This document shows positions 38,101-43,440 of a DNA stretch of 64,000 nt, one piece after another. This DNA is from Hyphomicrobiales bacterium (GTDB lineage: Bacteria; Pseudomonadota; Alphaproteobacteria; Rhizobiales; Rhizobiaceae). The DNA is taken from the NCBI GenBank assembly GCA_900472395.1, contig UCHV01000007.1:1-64000 (forward strand), given 5' to 3'. The position numbers were made by a program, and so were the translations under genes. The notes beneath the pieces were generated by a model. The model was not told the origin of the DNA. It saw only the letters and a list, made by a program, of their open reading frames with translations, and ran no database searches. Every line of letters begins with the position of its first letter. The first letter of the stretch is position 1.

Positions 38101-38200
38101 CCTCATGCCCGGCCGTCAGGTTGCGCCAGAAGGTGGCGATGTCAGGCGCATCAGGAAAACGGCAGGTCATTCCTATGATCGCGATGGGTTCGGCAGTCAT
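29108..38200 (-). CDS. Hybrid PKS-NRPS: KS-AT-KR-ACP-Cy-A-MT-PCP
   Basis: A 3,030-residue megasynthase. Approximate domains: KS 5-425 (Cys about 172 in QTACSSS, EAHGTGT, NVGHL); AT 525-810 (GHSVGEF, RAFHS, malonyl type); KR 1180-1400 (GFGAVG, YNVAN); ACP 1480-1545 (GVDSL). Then Cy 1570-2010 (DLLVFD), A from 2040 (YIIYTSGTTG), a methyltransferase inserted in the A domain 2500-2800 (LEFGAGIGS), the A C terminus and PCP 2930-3000 (LGGDSL). The A pocket reads D-M-F-N-M-G-I-I-V, unlike the cysteine codes of the other modules. The layout recalls HMWP1 fused to a PchF/HMWP2-style methylating module, but without a thioesterase. ATG 38200 is chosen because GGAGG lies five bases upstream; ATG 38215 has no ribosome site. 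It is the first gene of operon A, divergent from the ABC genes. Confidence 0.93.
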   Translation of the reverse strand: MTAEPIAIIGMTCRFPDAPDIATFWRNLTAGHEAVRPLTMEEMQRQGIEPTLLEHPDYVNAGTVIENADHFDPAFFGYSPREAELMDPQHRLFLEECRKLLDIANLTRSELKIGAFAGCRQSTYQPLLPPIRAEEITRTESFQQLMGNDKDYLVTRAAYKLNLTGPVMTVQTACSSSLVAVHQAVESLLRGECNAAIAGGVAISFPQGSGYFRQQGMIFSEDGHCRPFSAEGTGIVAGNGIGLVALKRLADAQRDGDIVHAVILGSAVSNDGSAKIGYTAPGRAGQQRAIRDAISRSGISPTEIGMLEAHGTGTPLGDPVEIDAISEVYRAVGVEPQTVAIGSVKGNVGHLDTAAGIASLIKTVLAVNSGAIPASLHCSPANPRIGFAATPFSPVEQTMEWPEHFERRIAAVSSFGIGGTNCHMIVGAAEKPAPTALKDNSEQQIFVWSARSEAALQGGFPAVAASLGNTGLPAQCATAALRRQHFSHRVAVTGKTAEEIRTALAAAKVAKASAGGRVAWMFSGQGSQFSGMGSMLRAQNPAFRQAFETCIAGFAANGITDLEAVISDPARTADLDRTLYTQPALFSWQYAFAAMLSDWHLQPDLVFGHSVGEFAAAVTAGLLSLDDAIRLVATRARLMEDGTEAGAMLAISLPQAQIDTLVQNHKNIAIAAINGPDRFSLSGPVADIDALSADLTQQKIAHRRLGVNRAFHSVTMEAIEASFKAACPALSFEAPAGDMLSTLTADLLEPGMLDADYWYRQLREPVRFADTARRLADFEIDQVIEIGPDGSFSRLLTACEIPATPATLIDKVHNGQAAVIAALYRAGYEAPLENHYRSCKFGVATLPPISFASVRIWPENLQKANRQPEPTSDLENLLAPLWAPVSARDSALHFAFEQPLPITAKPVAANDQRGFLGKGTVSLDLTTGKITADYRPAAAPDLPTTTTTPLSDWLAAAEHKTICNAWLSPQWRQAIDIRELENRAFLSNGKTCVGWFDLGEPVCATEQMPVQLWRWRWNEVARLYQQKLSASSIATREDWLIVGNGAVADELAAMGRWIGHNVVSSDIALDGDFSQIVDCRPLTDVADFALGTAAVTTALERALGWLRHASSHPACRITTLVSRACDPQSATTGGPDWATMQLWRSLRNEHPHLPMTCVNIDGASDSETLAGHLDHLHDLGTALAVRGAKLYEPAIEAAPARQDHLSLDWKERAATLIAGFGAVGRELALWLAGQECRHLVIVLHRASDSAQEACITELRGHGVTVDILRASLTDADALRAAIDDVGVPIGQVFHTAHAGTSALLSEETPERFASGVTVKIEGSLALHQAVSNQPLALFCLFSSAASLLAMPGAAYNVANAWQDAFAQHLRDQGVPAISIAWGQFAMDRRAEKLEQLGKTSLKPLPATTGFAIMNGLLKDGATGLVPISVDAAALAAATGGMPATRGLLRPLLDTRNDATAEVEYELTLDGLSETERAEKIAAYLRAIIGKRLKFDSDALDIERPLTEQGVDSLVFLELVHIINGRFALSLPPTAGYEHGTIAALAAHIAGLTATATDDIDFSRQLGKGNLEIIDRPDERFEPFPLTDLQQAFWVGRKGGMRLGAVSCHEYLEIELDDLDVATLETAWNRLIARHEMMRCVITPAGQQQILKKAPHYEIAQRDLTGLSDEHREETLGEIRERMSYQVFDPQAWPLFELTVSHLPGGISRVHLDMDLLVFDIQSFRVVFGELATLLANPKASLPELSLSFRDYVLAEDSARQGPQWEKAKDFWLEKLDTFPLAPELPLCRKPEDVARPTFRTLDHRLTSSHWKQFQTRASERGLTASGALLTAFTQVLSTYSKAPEFTLNVTYFNRKNVHRQVMDICGDFTSLMLLPVEARTEETFIDAAKRTQNDLWQALAHREFNGIRLMRELGRQRNGGADGIDMPVVFTSMIGMDFDDPNRADWPLTSRQVFQINQTPQVWLDYQATEYGGALVTRWFIADDLFEPRLIDGMFRAYTDFLQKLAVDDTLWGALVPDMRPETDRLLAASTQTVAQRPQGMLMPDLLQRSADTMANNTAILSPQGNRSYATLRAEANRLANHLIALGLQPSQPVAVVMPRQPDAVLSALAIQAAGGCYVPVNGDYENERLIAILKDLSPFAVLTHGPAPALPAEFRRIDLAELAFTDLPDTVPERRQSDEDLAYIIYTSGTTGQPKGAMLDHRGPLNTISGLMRRLEVTAKDRTLSLSAFHHDMSVFDIYAMMATGGAIILPDRDRSKDAVHWLDLFQKHQPTIINAVPAFVSMLLDAQALKQVDLPAPRHVMMGGDWIPLELVRRLKTLWPTCEIHSIGGPTETAIVSAYYHLRDIDPNWTKIPYGRPLENQTCRILNTTGQDCPVGVVGEICTGNMAMSLGYFGDEARTAERYRIHKASGEKLFHTGDLGQLNPDGEIEIVGRIDSQLKISGMRIEPSEIEAVLGEHPFISDAAVIYGGSPLKQLHGYFTPSSDAPANGSDSVGDNGWHRALTVGDWACNDLSEDFNLDDYGSHFDNMELLSTWVMLTAMQSAGYFRNEGDTATAADLISALKVIDKYKKLFVSWLDVLEADAYLQRDGDIYRATDRIALAERLPSLRARIAARATQGADYDRRIWSLYERCIAEPQALLRGRLNPLELMFEGGRTDFVESWYRENPVSKHFNIVAGETVRGLFEDADPGRTIRILEFGAGIGSVTHDILKALPHENFSYAFTDLSRYFFDNAEKMFSDWPQMNYGLFDINHDPALQGFDLGSYDLVIGANVLHDAIDVNRSSRLVRSLLKPSGHLLLVEGTRNPRFQLVSLGFVEGLSHYEDERLETNLPMLDASRWQAVLGGAGFALQAALPKPGNPVERMNYHVILAQNAVTTTVIDHAELDFWLKAKLPDYMVPQRWHQLSAMPLTLNGKVDRTRLQQAVELEVQPPEQTEDPLSEGLQTRLAGLWREILEQDIVSASANFFVLGGDSLLMTRLSSLLQHHFGTAPDLASLLRNPLLKDQARLIAEISGEDALEDDEAFESGVI

Positions 38201-38299
38201 GGCAACCTCCAGCATTACGGCACTCGTCTACGCGCCATCATGCGGATGGCGGCATTGTTGCCTCCCTTAGACACCGAACCGTCCTGCGCTGACCGCTCC

Positions 38300-38318
38300 G
38301 CTGAGGAGCCAATTCAGC
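38300..38318. promoter_or_regulatory. Candidate RirA iron-responsive operator between operon A and ABC genes
   Basis: GCTGA-N9-TCAGC contains TGA-N9-TCA, the consensus described for the rhizobial iron-responsive operator bound by RirA, extended to a 5+5 dyad. It lies in the 270-base divergent intergenic region, about 100 bases upstream of the PKS-NRPS start and 150 bases upstream of the first ABC gene. It is embedded in a wider inverted repeat (CTCCGCT 38296-38302 / AGCGGAG 38323-38329). Iron control is expected for a siderophore locus. Confidence 0.5.
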
Positions 38319-38470
38319 CGAAAGCGGAGTTTAGTGCCGCAAAGGGTTGCTCAATGCGGTCTTTGTCTGGCGAAAGGGATGTTGAAGAAACGCAGGCGCG
38401 CGCGAGCCGGCAAGATGCGAATGGCTGCACCGGTGACAAGGTGCGGATCTGGGTGTGGGTAGTGATCGAG

Positions 38471-40300
38471 ATGAGTAATGCCGGTGCCGGAACTGAAAAC
38501 TGTCCGAGCGGGGCCGGGATGGGAATTGATTATTTCGCCAGTTTGCGGCTGCTCTGGCGATATGCCGGGAAAGGGCGTCTTACGATCGCCGCTTCGGTTG
38601 CCTTCGCCATCTGTGCTGCCGCTCTCGAATTGGTGCCGCTATGGCTCATCTGGCGTCTCGTGGCCGATCTCATCGAAGCAAAGGCCACGTTTTCCAGCTT
38701 CGCTGCCGTCGCCGTCATGACAGCCCTCGCTATTCTCGGCGGCCATGCGGCCCAAGCCCTCTCGGTTTCGAAAGCGCATATCGCCGCCTTCGCCATCATT
38801 CGTGATTTGCGGCTCGCGGTGGCCGAACATCTGGTTCAGCTTCCACTCGGATGGTTTTCGGAACGCACGCTGGGCGAGGCCAAGACCCTGGTGATCGATG
38901 AACCGGAGCGGCTGGAAATGGTGGCGGCGCACGGCATCCCGGAGGGCAGTAGCGCTCTTACGACCTGGATAGCGGTCTCCATCGGGTTGTTCGTCGTCGA
39001 TTGGCGCATGGCGGTGGCATCGGTCGTTCTGACGCCGGTCGCCTTTCTGCTGATCATCACCGCCACCACGCGATCCAGTCGCAGGGTGGCGGCTTTTCAG
39101 CAGGCCAACCAGCGCATGAATGCGTCGGTGCTGGAATATGTCGTCGGCATGTCGGTCGTGAAAATCTTCAACCGGAGCGGTGAAAGCGCAGCCAGTGTCT
39201 CTCAGGCGGTGCGCGATTATGTCGACATCGAGCTGGATATCGCGCGTTCCTATGTGCCGCTCGGGGGCGCATTCAGCGCGCTGGTTCTGGCCAATGTCAC
39301 CATCATCCTGCCGGTCGGCCTGCTGTTGTTGCAGGCTGGGGAGATAGATGTCGTCACACTGGCGTTTTTCGTGATCGTGGGCGCGGGTTACAGCCTGCCG
39401 CTGACGAAGCTTTTCCATCTTTTCCAGAATATCGCACATGTATCGGTGGCGTCGAAATCGGTGGAGGAAGTGTTGGGCACTGCTACCCAGTCCGACACCG
39501 CTCGCCCGGTGACGCTTGCGAACCGCAATGTCGTTTTTGAAAACGTCTCATTCGGCTATGGCAGCCGAACGGTGCTGCACGACGTCTCCTTCGAGGCTCG
39601 CACCGGCACGGTCACGGCTTTGGTTGGCCCCTCCGGTTCCGGCAAGAGCACTGCGGCATCGCTGGTGGCGCGGTTTCATGATGTCACCGGCGGCCGCATC
39701 ACGCTCGGCGGCGTGGATTTGCGTGAAATCGGCCGCGAGCAGCTGATGCAGGAAATATCCTTCGTCTTCCAGGATGTGTTTCTGTTCGACGACACGATTG
39801 CCGCCAATATCGGCTTCGGCAGGGCGGGCGCCGACAACGGGGAGATCGAGGCGGCAGCGCGCGCGGCACAAGCCCATGATTTCATCTGTTGCCTTCCGCA
39901 GGGCTATCAGACGCGGATCGGCGCTTCGGGCATCAACCTCTCCGGAGGCCAGCGACAGCGTATTGCCATTGCCCGCGCCATTCTCAAGGATGCGCCGGTC
40001 ATCGTGCTGGATGAGGCAACCGCTTTTTGTGATCCGGATAGCGAGGCGGAAATCCAGAAGGCGATTTCGGCACTGGCAAAGGGGCGCACACTGATCGTCG
40101 TCGCTCACAGGCTGCATACGATCATGGCGGCCGATCAGATTTTGGTTCTTTCCGATGGGCGCGTTGCCGAGCAGGGCGATCACGCGAAACTTCTGCAGCA
40201 ATACGGCATCTACGCACAGCTTTGGGACGACTGGCAATCCGTGCGATCCAGCGCCTTGCGCTCGGCAGCTGCGCAATCCGCCTTGGAGCAGGTATCGTGA
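38471..40300 (+). CDS. ABC transporter, fused permease-ATPase (YbtP/IrtA-like)
   Basis: A 609-residue half-transporter with six N-terminal membrane segments (about 15-310) and a C-terminal ATPase: Walker A GPSGSGKST, signature LSGGQRQR, Walker B VIVLDEA and the H-loop in VVAHR. The loop after Walker B reads ATAFCDPDSE rather than the usual ATSALD, which I recall from siderophore importers of the YbtP/IrtA type. With the next gene it probably forms a heterodimer that takes ferric siderophore across the inner membrane despite an exporter-like fold. The open frame extends far upstream, but that part is antisense to the PKS-NRPS. ATG 38471 and ATG 38519 are the plausible starts, neither with a strong ribosome site; the second would give 593 residues. 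Confidence 0.9.
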   Translation: MSNAGAGTENCPSGAGMGIDYFASLRLLWRYAGKGRLTIAASVAFAICAAALELVPLWLIWRLVADLIEAKATFSSFAAVAVMTALAILGGHAAQALSVSKAHIAAFAIIRDLRLAVAEHLVQLPLGWFSERTLGEAKTLVIDEPERLEMVAAHGIPEGSSALTTWIAVSIGLFVVDWRMAVASVVLTPVAFLLIITATTRSSRRVAAFQQANQRMNASVLEYVVGMSVVKIFNRSGESAASVSQAVRDYVDIELDIARSYVPLGGAFSALVLANVTIILPVGLLLLQAGEIDVVTLAFFVIVGAGYSLPLTKLFHLFQNIAHVSVASKSVEEVLGTATQSDTARPVTLANRNVVFENVSFGYGSRTVLHDVSFEARTGTVTALVGPSGSGKSTAASLVARFHDVTGGRITLGGVDLREIGREQLMQEISFVFQDVFLFDDTIAANIGFGRAGADNGEIEAAARAAQAHDFICCLPQGYQTRIGASGINLSGGQRQRIAIARAILKDAPVIVLDEATAFCDPDSEAEIQKAISALAKGRTLIVVAHRLHTIMAADQILVLSDGRVAEQGDHAKLLQQYGIYAQLWDDWQSVRSSALRSAAAQSALEQVS

Positions 40301-42096
40301 GCGCTCCAGCCGAAAATGCCGAGAACCCGGTCCGCTCCGACGTGGCGGCGATAGGCCGTCTGCTTGGCTTGACCGGACAATGGCGCAACAAATTTCTGCT
40401 CGGCGGTTTTCTGCGCCTGCTGCAATCCGTCTGTCTGGTCATGGCCTTTGCAACGGTGTTGTGGGTGCTGGCGGCACTGACGGAAGATCCGGCAGTTTCG
40501 ACGCGGATGATCTGGCAGACGTCCTTGTTGATGATCGCGTCACTCGCCGGTCAGATGGCGTTCGGAATATGGTCCATGAAGACTTGTTGGTTGGCCAGCC
40601 ATCACCTCGGCGGAGAGTTGCGGCTCGTCCTGCTTGAGCGATTGCGGCACCTGCCGATGGGTTTTCATCTGTCGCGAGACAAGGGGGAAACGGTAACGGC
40701 GGTAACCGCTGATATCCAGATGCTGGAAACGTTCTTTGCCGATGGCTTTCCCCGTATCGCGCATGCTTTGGGCCTTCCACTTGCCGCCTTTCTTCTGTTG
40801 GCCGCAATCGATTGGCCAACGGCGCTGGTCAGCACTCTCTCCATCGCCTGCGGCGTGCCGTTTTTCCTGTGGTCGAGCCGCCGTCTTGCGGTCCTGGCGG
40901 CCAGGCGCAGCGCCAGTCAGGAAGATGCCGCCACGCGCATGATAGAATTCGTGCAGGGTATGAAAGTCATTCGTGCCTTCAACCGAACCGATGATGGCTG
41001 GGCCGGTTTTCGGGTGGCGCTCGATGGATTTCATGCGATATCGGTCAGAATGATCACCGCGCTTGCCGTGCCGATGGTCGCTTTTTCCGCCATTGTAACG
41101 CTCGGTCTGCCATTGCTGATGGCGTTTGTGGGTTATCGCCATTTTGGCGGGATGCTTTCTTCCGGCTCGGCAGTCATGGCGCTCGGCCTCATCCTGTCAT
41201 TATATCCGCCGCTGCTGATGCTCGCCGGCGTCATGGAAACCGTCCGCACGGCGGAAAGCGCGCTTGGCCGGATCGACCGCATTCTCAATGCGGCGCCTCT
41301 TGCCGAGCCAGCGCAACCGCGCAGGCCCAACGGCTTCCATATCCGTTTCGAAAATGTCGGCTTTTCGTACGTGCCGGGAAAAAGCACATTGCGCGATGTC
41401 AGCTTTGGGGTGCCGGAACGGTCGATGACGGCCATTGTCGGGCCGTCCGGTTCCGGAAAAAGCACGCTTCTGAACCTTCTGTCGCGCTTCTGGGATACGG
41501 AGATCGGCTCTATTACCCTTGGCGGGGTCGATCTTCGCGATATGCGTTTCGAAGATCTCGCAGAAAAAATCGCCGTCGTCTTTCAGGATGTCTACCTTTT
41601 CTCCGGTACGGTTGCGGAAAATATCGCCGCCGGTCGGCCGGGCGCTTCCCTGACTGAAATCGAGACGGCCGCACGTCAGGCCCAGGCGCATGACTTCATC
41701 ATGGCGTTGCCGAACGGTTATGCGGCGCAGGTGGGGGAAGGGGGCGCGTCCTTGTCCGGCGGCGAGCGGCAGCGGATATCGATTGCCCGCGCCATCCTCA
41801 AGGATGCGCCGATCGTGCTTTTGGACGAAGCGACAGCCGCGCTCGATCCGACCAACGAACGATCGATCCAGACCGCCCTGAGTGAACTGGTGGAGAACCG
41901 GACGCTCCTTGTCGTCGCGCATCGCCTTTCGACCATCCGAAATGCAGATCAGATCGTCGTCCTCGATCACGGGCGTGTTGCCGAGGTTGGAAAACATGAG
42001 GATCTTTTGACGGCAGGCGGACTATATGCTCGCCTTTGGCAATTGCGGTCGCAGGCCGCGTCCTGGCAGATCGGGCGCGATAAAGGGGTGGGTTGA
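40297..42096 (+). CDS. ABC transporter, fused permease-ATPase (YbtQ/IrtB-like)
   Basis: A 599-residue half-transporter, the partner of the preceding gene. Six membrane segments are followed by an ATPase with GPSGSGKST, LSGGERQR, IVLLDEATAALD and VVAHR; unlike its partner it has a canonical D-loop. The start is GTG 40297, overlapping the upstream TGA as GTGA with GGAG eight bases upstream. The longer open frame to 40222 lies inside the first gene. Pairing of two fused half-transporters of about 600 residues is the YbtPQ arrangement used for ferric yersiniabactin uptake; export of the product is the main alternative, less likely because an RND pump is present. Confidence 0.9.
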   Translation: MSAPAENAENPVRSDVAAIGRLLGLTGQWRNKFLLGGFLRLLQSVCLVMAFATVLWVLAALTEDPAVSTRMIWQTSLLMIASLAGQMAFGIWSMKTCWLASHHLGGELRLVLLERLRHLPMGFHLSRDKGETVTAVTADIQMLETFFADGFPRIAHALGLPLAAFLLLAAIDWPTALVSTLSIACGVPFFLWSSRRLAVLAARRSASQEDAATRMIEFVQGMKVIRAFNRTDDGWAGFRVALDGFHAISVRMITALAVPMVAFSAIVTLGLPLLMAFVGYRHFGGMLSSGSAVMALGLILSLYPPLLMLAGVMETVRTAESALGRIDRILNAAPLAEPAQPRRPNGFHIRFENVGFSYVPGKSTLRDVSFGVPERSMTAIVGPSGSGKSTLLNLLSRFWDTEIGSITLGGVDLRDMRFEDLAEKIAVVFQDVYLFSGTVAENIAAGRPGASLTEIETAARQAQAHDFIMALPNGYAAQVGEGGASLSGGERQRISIARAILKDAPIVLLDEATAALDPTNERSIQTALSELVENRTLLVVAHRLSTIRNADQIVVLDHGRVAEVGKHEDLLTAGGLYARLWQLRSQAASWQIGRDKGVG

Positions 42097-42144
42097 TCCA
42101 CTGCAGCACCCCTGCAGGCAGAAAATTGCGGAGAAACGCATAAT

Positions 42145-42163
42145 CATGACTTTTTTTGTCATG
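42145..42163. promoter_or_regulatory. Candidate RirA iron-responsive operator upstream of AraC activator gene
   Basis: CATGAC-TTTTTTT-GTCATG is a perfect 6+6 dyad that contains TGA-N9-TCA (42147-42161). It lies about 135 bases upstream of the AraC gene and 49 bases after the ABC operon. There is no T-run after the second arm, so it is not a convincing terminator. A GCATAAT element overlaps its left flank (42138-42144). Confidence 0.55.
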
Positions 42164-42296
42164 TTTGTTGCCAATTTGAGAATCATCACTTAGTGTCCGC
42201 CTCGAAAGCATGGTGCGTCAGCATCGGATGGCGCAAGCGTGTATCCGGTCGAGTGACGCATGTGTTGGTGGGGTCTTCATTGTTGGGGTTGTTGCG

Positions 42297-43295
42297 ATGA
42301 CGCAGTTGCCGGACCATTCTCGTGCGCGCTCTTCGGCAGTCTCTGCCAAGGATTTTTCGCAGGCGTCCATGGTGTTTTGCGATGACTATTCGTTGCTGAC
42401 CTCGAAAGCAGGCGGCGATGAGGAAAATCCGCTTTTCGAAGGCACGCTCGGCTTCCGCAGGCTCAGCACCGGCATCAATGTCAGCACGGCGCAGATGACG
42501 GCGCTTAGCGACAGCAATCATTCGGCCATCTTTCCGCGTTCGCTCAGCATCGTTCTGTCGCTGGAGGGACGGCCTTCGGAATTCGATTCCGGCAATGGCT
42601 GCCGCACCATGACATTGCAGCCGGGCGAGGCCGCCTTTTTCAGCTTTGCAGACGACGCGCACACCACAGGACGCTACAGCTGCGGCCATCGTTGCAAATC
42701 CATGCTGATCCAGCTGCGTCCGGACCTGATTTCCGAGATCAACCTTGCGGATTTCGTCGAAAGCCGCACCCGCAGCAGCGAGATTTTAAGTTTTGCCGCC
42801 GATGTGCGCATGAACGCGCTGTGCGGACAACTGTTCGATCCGGGCCTGTGCGGGACGGTCGGTTGCCTTTTGATGGAAAGCTATACGCTGGAACTGGTCG
42901 CCCGCGCGATCGAGGCGGCAGGGCGCAGTAGCCCCGATCATGCTGTGGGCGTAAAGGGTAACGACCGTATGCGTATGGCGCGCATTCGCGAACTGATGCT
43001 GGCCGAGCCGGGCGCCGAACACAGCCTGTCATCGCTGGCACGGGAGGCGGGTGTCAGCGTTTCCAGCCTTAAGAACAAGTTCCGGGAGATCTACGGCCAG
43101 TCCGTTTTCGCTTTCCTGCATGACGTGCGTATGGACCGGGCACGGCAGGGGATCGAGCGCGAGGGCTGGACGGTGACGCAGGCGGCGCATTTTACCGGCT
43201 ATCGCCACGGCAGCAATTTTTCCACCGCGTTCCAGCGCTATTTCGGTTATTCGCCGGGTCATCTGGCCCGTGGCGAGATTTATCCTCACGCATAA
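42297..43295 (+). CDS. AraC-family transcriptional activator (YbtA/PchR-like)
   Basis: A 332-residue regulator with an N-terminal sensor region and a C-terminal double helix-turn-helix (about 235-330; SLSSLAREAGVSVSSL, then TQAAHFTGYRHGSNFSTAFQ and FGYSPGHL). In yersiniabactin and pyochelin systems such proteins bind the ferric siderophore and activate biosynthesis and receptor genes. It stands between the ABC importer pair and the receptor gene. ATG 42297 is preferred on length; the open frame to 42210 adds residues without domain character. Candidate targets are the repeats just upstream of the receptor gene. Confidence 0.88.
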   Translation: MTQLPDHSRARSSAVSAKDFSQASMVFCDDYSLLTSKAGGDEENPLFEGTLGFRRLSTGINVSTAQMTALSDSNHSAIFPRSLSIVLSLEGRPSEFDSGNGCRTMTLQPGEAAFFSFADDAHTTGRYSCGHRCKSMLIQLRPDLISEINLADFVESRTRSSEILSFAADVRMNALCGQLFDPGLCGTVGCLLMESYTLELVARAIEAAGRSSPDHAVGVKGNDRMRMARIRELMLAEPGAEHSLSSLAREAGVSVSSLKNKFREIYGQSVFAFLHDVRMDRARQGIEREGWTVTQAAHFTGYRHGSNFSTAFQRYFGYSPGHLARGEIYPHA

Positions 43296-43338
43296 GCAAT
43301 CTACCCGATCGCATAAGTCCGCCCTATGGCCGCGATCG
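43290..43338 (+). promoter_or_regulatory. Repeat-rich control region upstream of the receptor gene
   Basis: Two direct GCATAAG repeats start 21 bases apart (43290 and 43311), about two helical turns, the usual spacing of AraC half-sites. An inverted repeat CGATCGC (43306-43312) / GCGATCG (43332-43338) overlaps them. The block ends about 100 bases before the receptor ATG. It is a candidate binding site of the adjacent AraC activator; no confident -35/-10 pair was assigned. Confidence 0.4.
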
Positions 43339-43440
43339 AACTGACCAAATAATCTCTCTTTGATTTCAAACCGCTGGTGATTGTCGCTGTGGGCCCATGG
43401 TCCGCAACGGCTTTGCTCGCCCGTTCGACTGGAGTATCGA

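Noticed and set aside
37421-38470. Long N-terminal extension of the first ABC transporter frame
   Set aside because: The frame is open but lies antisense to the PKS-NRPS coding region and has no membrane or domain character; the ABC homology begins after 38471.
42145-42163. Terminator hairpin after the ABC operon
   Set aside because: The stem is 6 bp with seven T in the loop and no T-run after the second arm; it fits an operator dyad better.
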